Assembly: GCA_004331795.1 (NCBI GenBank)
Contig: SJSR01000001.1
Span: 558,001-622,000, forward strand
Length of the DNA stretch: 64,000 nucleotides
Direction: 5' to 3'
Origin: Erythrobacteraceae bacterium CFH 75059
GTDB lineage: Bacteria > Pseudomonadota > Alphaproteobacteria > Sphingomonadales > Sphingomonadaceae
The notes beneath the pieces are model-generated. The model was not told the origin of the DNA, made no database searches, and saw nothing but the letters and a program-made list of their open reading frames with translations. Shown here piece after piece: positions 43,360 to 51,435 of the stretch; position 1 is the stretch's first letter, and each line of letters starts with the position of its first letter. A program made the position numbers and the translations under genes.

Positions 43360-44973
43360 ATGAATGCATTCCGTGAGGCGCTGACGCCCTTGGCCCAACG
43401 ATTGCCCCGCATTGCGCGGGAGCACGAGATACTGCGCTTTGCGGCAGATTTGCCGACCGTTGGTAATGGTGCCAACGCGGCGGTGATCGCGCGCCAGCAG
43501 ATTTTGCAATGGGCTCAGAAACGAAGTGGCGGCTCGTTTCCAGCAATGGCCTTTGCCGGTGAAAGTTTCGAACATCTTGCTGCTGGTCGAAACAGTGCTG
43601 CCCTCAGGCTTCAAACAAATGATCTCGATATATGGGCAATCCGCCAAGATGATCCCGATAAGCAGGTTCCGGGTCGGATTTGGACCACGGAGGCGGTTGT
43701 CTGGAAATCAAAGGACGACATTGCTCATGTTGCAGGCCGATTGCTGGTGGGAACGAGCGAAGCGCAAATAGATATTGCGCCCGCTGTGCCTGGATTTGCG
43801 ATGCAGCTTGTCGAGCATTGCGGGATTTGTTCGGCTGGCCACCCCGTTCGCTCAACACCATGGTATATCAATTCACAGGGCGATCAGGACGATTTTCTTG
43901 ATTTATTGACAGACCAGAGAAGGCGGCTCCCGATCGTCGTCATCACCACCATTGACGAGAACGAAACGCGCACTCTGGTTGACCCGGCAGTTCTTGCCCG
44001 TGCGCTAACTGGATTGGCGTTTGTAGTAGCGATTTTGCCGGCCACATCATGGGAGATAACACAACGTTTCGATAAGCGCCGCTCCGTGTTCGGCGGAGCT
44101 GCCCGCGTGTATATGCCGGGCTTCGATGAAGATTCAGACGCGTATGCTCATCCGTTGCTTTTGGCCACCAGCCTGAACACGGTTGAAAAAGGAGCATTGG
44201 GCGAGCGGCGCATCCGGGAGATGGTGTCGCAGTTCAGTTTGCGTGCTGTGCGATTGGGCGAGCACGTGATCCCCTTTTCACGGCTCCGCAGCCTTGCACT
44301 GGAAGCCAAGCAAGAAGTGCTGACCGCAGAAGGGGCGGCCGACGAAGATCAGCTGGCGGCGTCTAATGAACGAATTGCGTCACTAGAGGTGGAATTGCAC
44401 GAAGCCAGGGAAATCGAAAGGCTAGCTATCGAAGAATCGGCAATGGCCGAAGAGCGTGCGCGATTGGCGGAGGCGCAAAGTGCCAACGCGGCGGCGAGGG
44501 TTCAGCAACTCCTACAACAATTGAAGGAACGCGGAATTGATCCAGACGACGGCGCGCAGCTTCCCGAGCAGTGGGGCAGCTTTGTCGATTGGTGTGATGA
44601 GCAGTTGGTCGGCCGGGTTGTGCTCACTGGGGCAGCGCGAAGGGGATGCAAAAAGGCTATCTTTGGCAACGTTCAGCTAGTTGCGCGCTGTATGCTTTGG
44701 CTCGCGACGGAATGCCGATCACGCTTCATGGAAGGCGGCGGGTCGTTGCGCGATGAGGCGCTGGAATCTGGTATTCGCAATGCGCCCTGCGGCAGTGATG
44801 CGTTTGATAGCATTTGGATGAGCGGCAAGATCAAGATCGACTGGCACATTAAGACGGGCGGCAATTCTCGCGCCCCCGAGAATTGTTTGAGAATTTATTA
44901 CGGATGGGACGACGCAACCCAACAGATTATCGTGGCAGATATGCCTGCGCATAGGACCACTGCCGCGTCTTGA
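43360..44973 (+). CDS. coiled-coil protein with unrecognised N-terminal domain, last gene of the defence operon
   Basis: 537 residues in three parts. Residues 1-320 are an alpha/beta region (LDIWAIRQDDPDKQVPGRIWTTE, then PIVVITTIDENETRT and LTGLAFVVAILPATSW). Residues 329-392 are a clear coiled coil rich in Glu, Arg and Ala. Residues 400-537 are helical and then beta (KIKIDWHIKTGGN, CLRIYYGWD, IIVADMPAHR); the strand-rich end faintly resembles small RelE/ParE-type toxins. An 88-base gap and GAGGGG precede it, so it may have its own expression level. Not assigned to a family. Position implies an effector, sensor or DNA-bridging part of the system. Confidence 0.8.
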   Translation: MNAFREALTPLAQRLPRIAREHEILRFAADLPTVGNGANAAVIARQQILQWAQKRSGGSFPAMAFAGESFEHLAAGRNSAALRLQTNDLDIWAIRQDDPDKQVPGRIWTTEAVVWKSKDDIAHVAGRLLVGTSEAQIDIAPAVPGFAMQLVEHCGICSAGHPVRSTPWYINSQGDQDDFLDLLTDQRRRLPIVVITTIDENETRTLVDPAVLARALTGLAFVVAILPATSWEITQRFDKRRSVFGGAARVYMPGFDEDSDAYAHPLLLATSLNTVEKGALGERRIREMVSQFSLRAVRLGEHVIPFSRLRSLALEAKQEVLTAEGAADEDQLAASNERIASLEVELHEAREIERLAIEESAMAEERARLAEAQSANAAARVQQLLQQLKERGIDPDDGAQLPEQWGSFVDWCDEQLVGRVVLTGAARRGCKKAIFGNVQLVARCMLWLATECRSRFMEGGGSLRDEALESGIRNAPCGSDAFDSIWMSGKIKIDWHIKTGGNSRAPENCLRIYYGWDDATQQIIVADMPAHRTTAAS

Positions 44974-45088
44974 GTGCCCTCTGCCTTTGAAGGGCGGCGC
45001 TCATAAGGAACAAGCGTCCCAGTAATCACTATACGCCAGTATCTTACGGACAGCGCAGTGCAATTCGAACGTGCCGATCAGTTGGAAA

Positions 45089-45107
45089 AGGGTCTATTCG
45101 GGGGTCT
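45089..45107 (+). repeat. third, degenerate copy of the arm-type repeat
   Basis: AGGGTCTATTCGGGGGTCT keeps the spacing and most bases of the paired AGGGGTCTT motif seen at both element ends. It lies between the defence operon and the palindromic element, possibly an old internal boundary. Confidence 0.35.
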
Positions 45108-45158
45108 CCATGCTCGGTTGATCCTGATCGTACCCTGTTGGCAGGCCGCTAGACCTAG

Positions 45159-45421
45159 GCCGTGAACTCATAAACGTTGTATCCCGGCACGCATTTGAGA
45201 GGCCCGTCACGAGTGAGCAAGCGCAGTGGCGGTAGCAGAGCTACCGCCACTGCGCCGCGAGCGCTGTGCCGGGCCTCTCAAATGCGCCCTGCGGGTGGAA
45301 CGCGGCCAAATGGCGTCGTTGCGTGGCCTTGCCGGGGGGGCGAAGCCCCGCCTGCGGCCCCGCGCCTAGCCATTTGGCCGCCTCAGTCCATGACGGGGCA
45401 CGACGTTTATGAGTTCACGGC
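45159..45421. mobile_element. 263-bp nested-palindrome element, MITE-like
   Basis: Terminal inverted repeats GCCGTGAACTCATAAACG (45159-45176) and its complement (ending 45421) are flanked on both sides by CTAG, a possible 4-bp target duplication of the IS5 type. Inside are a 16-bp inverted pair (45191-45206 with 45270-45285) enclosing a perfect 15-bp hairpin with 5-base loop (45221-45255), and a second pair (45302-45314 with 45369-45381) enclosing a short GC hairpin. No reading frame encodes a transposase. The element sits between the convergent halves of the island; in 44974-45436 I see no gene. Confidence 0.65.
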
Positions 45422-45436
45422 CTAGTTCTTGACCAG

Positions 45437-45700
45437 TTATGTGGCGCTGCCGAAGTTTTGCTCCCACTCGAACCGGTCCCACTTGGCGGCGGAAATCAGG
45501 TGGGGCGCAACTTGGCAAATGCGCTTCACCTCGTCGGCCTCGACAGAGAGTTCGAGTTCCGTCGCGCCGTCCGCACCTGCCAGCGGGCCGGGACCGGGTG
45601 GCCAGACGATGAGGGTGAACAGGCGTTCCCCCAATTCCTTGCGGGGCGGCTTCACCCGAATGTAGCCGATGCTGGGCAGATCGATGCCGCCGATAATCAT
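45437..45700 (-). CDS. hypothetical protein, 87 aa
   Basis: A small acidic protein that begins MIIGGIDLPSIGYIRVK and has an acidic centre (LELSVEADEVKRICQ). GAAGGAAGC before the start is a good ribosome-binding site. Last gene of the leftward accessory operon of the element. No family recognised; single-strand DNA-binding or adaptor roles are common for such genes, but nothing in the sequence shows one. Confidence 0.6.
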   Translation of the reverse strand: MIIGGIDLPSIGYIRVKPPRKELGERLFTLIVWPPGPGPLAGADGATELELSVEADEVKRICQVAPHLISAAKWDRFEWEQNFGSAT

Positions 45701-45847
45701 GGGTAGCTTCCTTCAGCTTGTGGCCCTTCGGCCCCGGCGCTGAGGCCGGGGCCGGGCGGGCGGGTGCGGAGAACGGGTGCACCCCCAGCCGCCGGGCAAG
45801 GGCGGAACCATACCCCGCCCGGCAAGACGAACTTGGGCGTCAGAGCC

Positions 45848-46087
45848 TCACCGCTTGTTGGCGGGCGTAGGCTCGGACTGGAGATTGGCCGGGTCCGGCG
45901 CGTCGATGACATGCCGCCGGGTGCCCACCTCCACCGGCAGGATGCCCGGCGTCCTCGGCTGGCGCAGGTCCATGGGTTCGAGCGCCTCGTAGGTGTAGCC
46001 GCCCTTGCCGTCCGGGATGGCGATGTTGGCAGGCGGCACGACCGGCGGTTCGGTCTCGTGCGGAGGCTTTGTGGTTTTAGAGTTCAT
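45848..46087 (-). CDS. hypothetical protein, 79 aa
   Basis: A short Pro-rich, probably unstructured protein (KPPHETEPPVVPPAN, then DGKGGYTYEALEPMDLRQP). AAAGGAAC precedes the ATG. It lies 18 bases after the coiled-coil gene on the same strand. A strong GC hairpin (45730-45753) follows in the gap before the next gene. Function unknown. Confidence 0.55.
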   Translation of the reverse strand: MNSKTTKPPHETEPPVVPPANIAIPDGKGGYTYEALEPMDLRQPRTPGILPVEVGTRRHVIDAPDPANLQSEPTPANKR

Positions 46088-46105
46088 GATTTGTTCCTTT
46101 CATGG

Positions 46106-46702
46106 TTAAAGTCCGAGTTCGGCCACAAGCGCCGCGCTCTTGTCCGGCCCGAAGCCGTCGCCAACGACCGTGGCGACAAATTTCGAGATGTCGTGGAAGC
46201 CAGCACCTTCAACGCGGAAGATGGGCTGCCCTGCGGTTTGGGCCCAATGCCAATGTTCTTGCGGCAGCCGCGCCAGCAGGGACTTGTGCAAGGTGGCGAT
46301 GCGTGCGGCCTCCCGAGTCTGCGCTTCCGCCGCCGCGTGCAGTGCCGAAAGGACGGCCCGCCATAGCGCTTCCCGCAGCGGCTCCACCTCGGCCAACAGC
46401 CGGGTGTGTTCCTCGCGCAAGGCATTCACGCGCTGCTCGGCCTCGGCAATGTCGCGGGCATAGCGGCTGGCGGCAAAAGTGTGCTGGTCGCGGGCGGTGC
46501 TCCATTCCTCTGCGCTGGCGTAGGCCTCCGGCGTGGGTTGCGGCCCCAGCCGGACCTGCCCGTCCGCCAATGCCGACAAGCGGGCAGATGCCGCGTCCAG
46601 TTCGGCGCGGGCAAAGGCGGCAGCCTTCCGCTGCGCCGCATCGAGCGCTGCCCTTCGCGCGGCGAAGTGCTGCCGGGCCTGTTCGTCGAATAGATCAATC
46701 AT
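46106..46702 (-). CDS. coiled-coil accessory protein of the element
   Basis: 198 residues, mostly helical with Ala, Arg and Glu heptad-like spacing (residues 10-150: FAARRAALDAAQRKAAAFAR, REEHTRLLAEVEPLREAL). The C-terminal 45 residues are a small folded tail. ATG 46702 has GAGGAG upstream; an ATG eight codons earlier is less likely. It follows the probable origin and may be a partitioning, replication or phage-interference helper; the sequence does not decide. Confidence 0.65.
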   Translation of the reverse strand: MIDLFDEQARQHFAARRAALDAAQRKAAAFARAELDAASARLSALADGQVRLGPQPTPEAYASAEEWSTARDQHTFAASRYARDIAEAEQRVNALREEHTRLLAEVEPLREALWRAVLSALHAAAEAQTREAARIATLHKSLLARLPQEHWHWAQTAGQPIFRVEGAGFHDISKFVATVVGDGFGPDKSAALVAELGL

Positions 46703-46731
46703 GGTGCCGCTCTCCTCAGTCAGCATGGACA

Positions 46732-46866
46732 GGCCCCGAAAAGGCCCCGATGGCCCCGAAAGCCCCGATGTTTAGGGTCTTGCGAACGAATAATTCCTGG
46801 GTGGGAATTAACTTCGTCTAAGGGTCGATTTGGCGGGGCCTGCGGGGCCATCGGGGCCTTTTTCGG
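46732..46866. other. candidate replication origin of the element (inverted iteron arrays)
   Basis: Four copies of GCCCCGA about 10 bases apart (46733-46769) and, in the opposite orientation, three copies of CGGGGCC about nine bases apart (46834-46858) flank an A/T-rich core. The core has a dyad TAATTCC-TGGGT-GGGAATTA (46790-46809). The outer 22-23 bases form an almost perfect inverted repeat (46736-46757 with 46844-46866). The region lies directly downstream of the primase-helicase gene, as the origin does in several P4-type elements. Confidence 0.5.
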
Positions 46867-46877
46867 TCTGGCCATGG

Positions 46878-49334
46878 CTACATGCCCCCCAAATCGTCCG
46901 GCGTGCGCCGATATTGCCTCAATTCGGCCCAGCCCCGGCCTGCCAGCGGGCTATCGCCAGACAGCGGCAGAGTGGCAGCGATGTATTGGTTGCGCCCGTC
47001 CACCTTTGGGCGCTCCTCGTGCTTGCAGACGTGCAGCCCGGCGCTGGCCAGCCATCCACGGATGACATGCGCTGGCACGTCGCTGCCCGCGCGGCGCTTG
47101 CCACCGGCAGCGCGCACCCATGGCAAATAGTCTTGCTCCACCAAGATGACCGGCTGCCCTTGCGCCTTGGCCATTTCGGCCAGATCGAGCGCCGCCCGTT
47201 CTTCGGCAGAACGGCTATCCTCGATGAGATGGCTCTTCCGTTTGGTGCCCGGTGCCGTCTCGCCGGGGCGAACAGCGTGGCCCTTGCCCTTCACGAACTC
47301 CTGCGCCCAATGCACGATTGCGCCATGGCCGCCGCTGGCCAGCCAGCCGTGGAAGCGCGCCCAAAAGCCCGCATCGCCATCGGGATGCTTGGCCTCAGTC
47401 ACGCGCGGTACCAGCCACCGCCGGTCGCTCTGCTCGATCATCAATGCGCGCTCGGAGTTTGACCCAAGCAGAAAGTGCGCCTGATTGCGGACGTTGTAGG
47501 TCGCGGTGAACTTCTCATTCACCAGCAGCAATTCGTCTGTGATGGCGGACTTGAGCCGGTTGTAGGCCTTCCAGCTTCCGCCTTCGTAGATTTCATGGAC
47601 GGCGACCAGCCGCTTGCGCGCCAGCCAGCCGTTGAAATCCGAGTTGACGATGAGGGAGGCCGAAGGCGTGCTGCAATTCTGCAATCCGACCAGCGCACAC
47701 ACTATGTCGAACAGCGTGGACTTGCCGACGCCTTGCATGACCGACACCAGCAATACGCCATACATCATCCGCACGCTCGGCAAGGCGACGAGCGTGGCGA
47801 GCCACCGGCAGAACTCGTGGCGATCCTCTTTGTCCGGGAACAGGTGCGCAAGGAACTGCTCCCAGATGCCGCTGGTGTCTTTCCACGGCGCAATGTGCGG
47901 CGGCATGTGCGTATTCAGCACCCGCTGCCCGCCCAGATTGATGATGCCCGGCAAGCGCCCCGGCTCGTAGGCAATGCCATGCACGATCGACTTGTAGGCC
48001 TGTGCCTCGAACACTTCGGACAGGCGGCGCACGTGACTGAATACCCGGTTGATCGCGTCGAACTGCTGCGGATTGAACAACAGCGCCGGGTTGTGCTTCG
48101 GCGCGAACATCGTGCCGCTCGGCGTCACGATCTGAATCCAGAGCGCCGCGAACTCCTGCCGCAAGATTATTGGTGGTGTGCTCGGACGGCCCCGGCCAGT
48201 GGCAGGGGGCGGATTGCCGAGGCGCGTGGCCTGCGTTGCGGGCAGCGTGCAGTCGCGCATGGTAGGCCCGGCATAGCGCGGTGGCCCGTCGCCAGCCTTC
48301 TTGAACAGCTTCGCGGGGAACGGGTCGGCCAAGTCGAAACTCAACGGCCATTGTTCGGTGGTGAACCGCACCGCCTCGACAGTGACCGGATATGCCGCCA
48401 GCAGCCGCGCAATCTTGGGCACCGCGTCGTGCCCCGGCCCGTCATTGTCGGCGACGATGACAATGCGTTCGGCATTGGCCAGCGGCGACCAATCCGTCCT
48501 GTGCGGGTTCAGCGCCCCGCCAATCCAACCCAAGTGCGCCGCGTGCTGCAATTCCTTGCCCCACGGATGGGCGGCGAGCGCGGCCTTGGCTTCCGGAGTG
48601 GCCGCCTCCACCATGCGCCGCACGGCGCGCGCGGCCTTCGCCCCTTCGTGCAGAAAGACGATGCTATGCGTCTTGAGTTGATCGAGACCCCATAGGGGCA
48701 ACAGCCCTTCCGGCTCCAAGCGCCGCCACTGGTTGTCGTCCCAATAGGTCCAAGGTAGACAGGCCTTATCGCCGTTGGCTCTATAGACCCGCTGTTCGAG
48801 CATGATGATCTGACTGTGCCCGGCGGCGTCGGGAATTGTGCGGAACTCGAACAAGTCACCAGCCTTTTGCGCTTCTCGCAGCGCGTCGGGCAGGTATCTT
48901 GCTTCCCAAGGGGTGACGTGCTCTGGCCAGAGCGCCGCCGCCGCCGCTGCGACAATGAGCAGGCGCTCGCTATCTGTGGGCTCGAAATCCGCGGCATTCT
49001 CGCCTTCCGCCGCGCGGACAGGCATCCGCCATTCTGCACCCTCTTTGGTCAGCCTAATGGTGGCGCGCGACTGCACATATTTGCCGTCACGTTGCTCCAC
49101 CCGCGCTGTGCGCATGCCGGTCACTGTCGCACCGATGCGGTCGAGATATGCGCGCACGGGCGGGAGCCACCCCCAATCTGCGATCATGTGCCGGGCGTCC
49201 GCCGCCGGGCCGCTCCCGTCGCCGCTCGCCACAGAGGCGGCGTCGCCGGTAGGTTCGCCCTCGTCCGGTCCCGGCGGTGCTCCCTGAGGCTGCAAACCGG
49301 CTGCCCTGGCGTCGTGCTCCGGGTCGGTCGTCAC
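46878..49334 (-). CDS. P4-type primase-helicase (Toprim plus SF3 helicase)
   Basis: An 818-residue replication protein. An N-terminal 120 residues are variable and acidic. A Toprim-like region spans about 224-302 (IVFLHEGAKAARA with Glu230; IVIVADNDGPG with Asp296 and Asp298), implying primer synthesis. The C-terminal half is an SF3 helicase of the DUF5906 kind with Walker A QGVGKST (534-540) and a Walker B-like VAVHEIYEG. The C-terminal 120 residues may bind the origin. It overlaps the AlpA-like gene by four bases and is followed by the iteron region. The element probably replicates autonomously after excision. Confidence 0.9.
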   Translation of the reverse strand: MTTDPEHDARAAGLQPQGAPPGPDEGEPTGDAASVASGDGSGPAADARHMIADWGWLPPVRAYLDRIGATVTGMRTARVEQRDGKYVQSRATIRLTKEGAEWRMPVRAAEGENAADFEPTDSERLLIVAAAAAALWPEHVTPWEARYLPDALREAQKAGDLFEFRTIPDAAGHSQIIMLEQRVYRANGDKACLPWTYWDDNQWRRLEPEGLLPLWGLDQLKTHSIVFLHEGAKAARAVRRMVEAATPEAKAALAAHPWGKELQHAAHLGWIGGALNPHRTDWSPLANAERIVIVADNDGPGHDAVPKIARLLAAYPVTVEAVRFTTEQWPLSFDLADPFPAKLFKKAGDGPPRYAGPTMRDCTLPATQATRLGNPPPATGRGRPSTPPIILRQEFAALWIQIVTPSGTMFAPKHNPALLFNPQQFDAINRVFSHVRRLSEVFEAQAYKSIVHGIAYEPGRLPGIINLGGQRVLNTHMPPHIAPWKDTSGIWEQFLAHLFPDKEDRHEFCRWLATLVALPSVRMMYGVLLVSVMQGVGKSTLFDIVCALVGLQNCSTPSASLIVNSDFNGWLARKRLVAVHEIYEGGSWKAYNRLKSAITDELLLVNEKFTATYNVRNQAHFLLGSNSERALMIEQSDRRWLVPRVTEAKHPDGDAGFWARFHGWLASGGHGAIVHWAQEFVKGKGHAVRPGETAPGTKRKSHLIEDSRSAEERAALDLAEMAKAQGQPVILVEQDYLPWVRAAGGKRRAGSDVPAHVIRGWLASAGLHVCKHEERPKVDGRNQYIAATLPLSGDSPLAGRGWAELRQYRRTPDDLGGM

Positions 49335-49639
49335 GCGGCGTCGTCCGGACGAACGGCACCCATGCGAGCTTCAACCGCCGCCTCCATGTCCGCGAGACGC
49401 CAGCCGAACACCTTGGGACTGAAAGTCACACGCGGGGGGAGCTTGCCATCCGCTTCCAGTTCCCGAAGTGTCTTGGGCGTGATGCCGAGCATAGCCGCCG
49501 CCTCGATAAGGCGGACGAGCGTATGGCCGCTGAGGCGCTTGGCGCGTTCGCGGGCGAGGTCCATCTGTTCAACGCGCCGCTGCTTGCGGGCTTCCCATTC
49601 AGCTAGATCGGCACCGTCACGGTGCTTGCGTGCAGGCAT
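49331..49639 (-). CDS. AlpA-like helix-turn-helix regulator / excisionase
   Basis: A 102-residue protein with a basic N-terminal helix and a MerR/AlpA-type helix-turn-helix: VRLIEAAAMLGITPKTLRELEADGKLPPRVTFSPKVFGWRLADMEA. P4 AlpA activates integrase and guides excision. Its stop overlaps the primase-helicase start, so they share a transcript. A 12-bp palindrome lies about 110 bases before its start and may be its operator. Confidence 0.85.
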   Translation of the reverse strand: MPARKHRDGADLAEWEARKQRRVEQMDLARERAKRLSGHTLVRLIEAAAMLGITPKTLRELEADGKLPPRVTFSPKVFGWRLADMEAAVEARMGAVRPDDAA

Positions 49640-49747
49640 AGGTCACCACCCTTCTCAACCGCCAAGCGGCTAAATGTTGGATGATGCCGAGAGCCTTTAC
49701 GCCGGTTTGATGGGGTGTCCGGTCCCCCCGCTCTGGCAGTCAAGATC

Positions 49748-49775
49748 GCGTTCGAACGCCAATACATTCGAACGC
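49748..49775. promoter_or_regulatory. candidate operator between alpA-like and integrase genes
   Basis: GCGTTCGAACGC (49748-49759) is a perfect 12-bp palindrome; a second TTCGAACGC follows at 49767-49775, 16 bases on. The repeats lie in the 302-base gap (49640-49941) between the AlpA-like and integrase genes, which otherwise holds only A/T-rich promoter-like sequence. Confidence 0.45.
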
Positions 49776-49941
49776 AACCTTTATGCCTCGACTCGCCGGT
49801 GAAGAAAACAACTTTTCTTTCCCGGCCTATGCGACCCAAAAAGTTGTAATTTGAGCGAGAGCTTAGCTCCTTTCTTTTCCGTCTCCGCGCCAATTCAAAT
49901 TTCTGGTAAGATGGACGCATGTTGTTTTGGTGCTTGCGCGC

Positions 49942-51387
49942 TCACCGAAACGACATCTGAACTACGTTTTCGGCTGCCGTCCCCTCCACAATCGTCAACA
50001 GTTTGCGGCTCCACCACTCCAGCAGCTCGCGCTTCCTCAGGCGGTAGCGGCGCTGGAGGTCGCCGTGGTCATAGACGCGAGTGACACCAGCGGTAATTTC
50101 GTGGTTCACGGTCGCTTGCAGCACGTCGAGCGGGGCGGACCATGTGATTTCGCCTGCCGCATTCTCTTCGCCGTCGCGGCAGCGGGTTATGAAAGTGTGC
50201 CGCAGGTCGTGTAGCCGCCATGGCGTCACCGGGGTCGCGCCGATCTTGGCCAAAGCCTCCGCCTTCAACTTCCGGGTGTCGGGTCGCAATGCGCCGCCCG
50301 CGCGGATGGACCGCCATTCGGCGTCTGAGAGGTTGGCGAGCTCGCCTTGCACGGTGCGGTTGAGCTTGGCGCGAAGCGGGGTCCAGCCGCTGATGGGCGT
50401 GTCACCTGCCTCTGAGGGGAACACCAAGCCGGACTTGTGCCCTAGCGCCTCGTAGGCCTCCTGCATCTCCCGCAGAATGGCGAGCGCCGGGGCGGTCAGC
50501 GGCACTTCATGTGTGCCCGCGCGATTCTTCACCCGGTCAGCCGAGATGATGAGCAACTGCCGGTCCCAATCGACCTCATCCCAACGCAGCTCTGCAATCT
50601 CCGACCGGCGCTGGCCCGTCAGCATAAGCATACGCACGACCGCGCCGAACGAACCGCCCTGTCGGTTCGTAGCGCGCCAGATGGCGCGCAATTCTTCGTC
50701 AGCGAGAGCCCGAACCTCCTTCACTGGCGCTTGCCGCGCCGTCATGCCGGACGTGGGCAATTGTCCGTGGAACAGACCGCGCGACTGGGCGAAGCGGAAC
50801 ACCATGCGGACGTTCTTCAAAGCTGCATCGACCGGGCCACCGTCTTTCTCAATGCACGACAGAAGGCGGGCAATCATAGCCGGAGTGATCTCATCCAAAC
50901 GGGTGTCGCCCAGCGTCGGCAGCACCAGCCGGGTTAACAGGCTTTCGCGCCCAATGGCGGTGCCCGGTGTCACTGGCCGCTTGCGACCGCCCACCAGTTT
51001 GCTGGCCTTCATGGCCGCCACATATTCCTCGGCCACGTTCGCGAAGGATTGCGCTCGACGGTTTGCTTCTTCCCGCTCCTCAGCCCTGCGCTCCTCAGCG
51101 GCTTTGACCTCTGGGTCGATGCCCTGGGCAGCAAGGACCATAATCTCGTTAGCCGCCTTGCGCGCCGACGCGACGCCTATAGCCGGAAAGCGCCCCAAAA
51201 CCATTTTGCGGCGCTGACTGCGCTTGCCAGCGGTATCGGGCAGCCGGAAGATGGTGACCCAACTCTTGGTGCCGTTCGGCGTGATCCAAAGGAACAACCC
51301 CGGCTCCGTGTCAGATACTTCCGTGCGGCCCTTCGCTGGGCGGCGATAGCGCTCGACTGCGGTGTCGGTCAGATGCGTCTTGGCCAT
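49942..51387 (-). CDS. tyrosine integrase (P4-type, DUF4102 N-terminus)
   Basis: A 481-residue site-specific recombinase. The N-terminal DUF4102 arm-binding domain is visible (LTDTAVERYRRPAKGRTEVSD, LWITPNGTKSWV, LGRFPAIGVASARKAA). The catalytic residues are Arg260 (LTGQRRSEI), His393 and Arg396 (RLHDLRHTF), His429 (NHEITAG) and Tyr439 (RVYDHGD). It reads away from the right end with its 5' side facing the attachment core, and P4-type integrases usually target tRNA genes, which matches the 48-base repeat. All catalytic residues are present, so excision may still be possible. Confidence 0.97.
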   Translation of the reverse strand: MAKTHLTDTAVERYRRPAKGRTEVSDTEPGLFLWITPNGTKSWVTIFRLPDTAGKRSQRRKMVLGRFPAIGVASARKAANEIMVLAAQGIDPEVKAAEERRAEEREEANRRAQSFANVAEEYVAAMKASKLVGGRKRPVTPGTAIGRESLLTRLVLPTLGDTRLDEITPAMIARLLSCIEKDGGPVDAALKNVRMVFRFAQSRGLFHGQLPTSGMTARQAPVKEVRALADEELRAIWRATNRQGGSFGAVVRMLMLTGQRRSEIAELRWDEVDWDRQLLIISADRVKNRAGTHEVPLTAPALAILREMQEAYEALGHKSGLVFPSEAGDTPISGWTPLRAKLNRTVQGELANLSDAEWRSIRAGGALRPDTRKLKAEALAKIGATPVTPWRLHDLRHTFITRCRDGEENAAGEITWSAPLDVLQATVNHEITAGVTRVYDHGDLQRRYRLRKRELLEWWSRKLLTIVEGTAAENVVQMSFR

Positions 51388-51413
51388 GCCTTTTCTCTGT
51401 CGGTTTGCCCGCG

Positions 51414-51435
51414 AGGGGTCTTTTAGGGGTCTTTC
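51414..51435 (+). repeat. probable integrase arm-type sites, right end
   Basis: AGGGGTCTT at 51414-51422 and AGGGGTCTTTC at 51425-51435, 11 bases apart, in the same orientation as the pair inside the left end. They lie between the integrase start and the right core. Confidence 0.6.

Noticed and set aside
38680-44973. DISARM, BREX or type I/III restriction system
   Set aside because: No PglZ, BrxC or DrmA/B-type helicase, HsdS specificity subunit or Res/Mod pair is visible; the GHKL ATPase points to a MORC-type system instead.
45159-45421. CRISPR array or tandem repeat array
   Set aside because: The repeats are inverted and nested with a single copy each; there are no regularly spaced direct repeats or cas genes.
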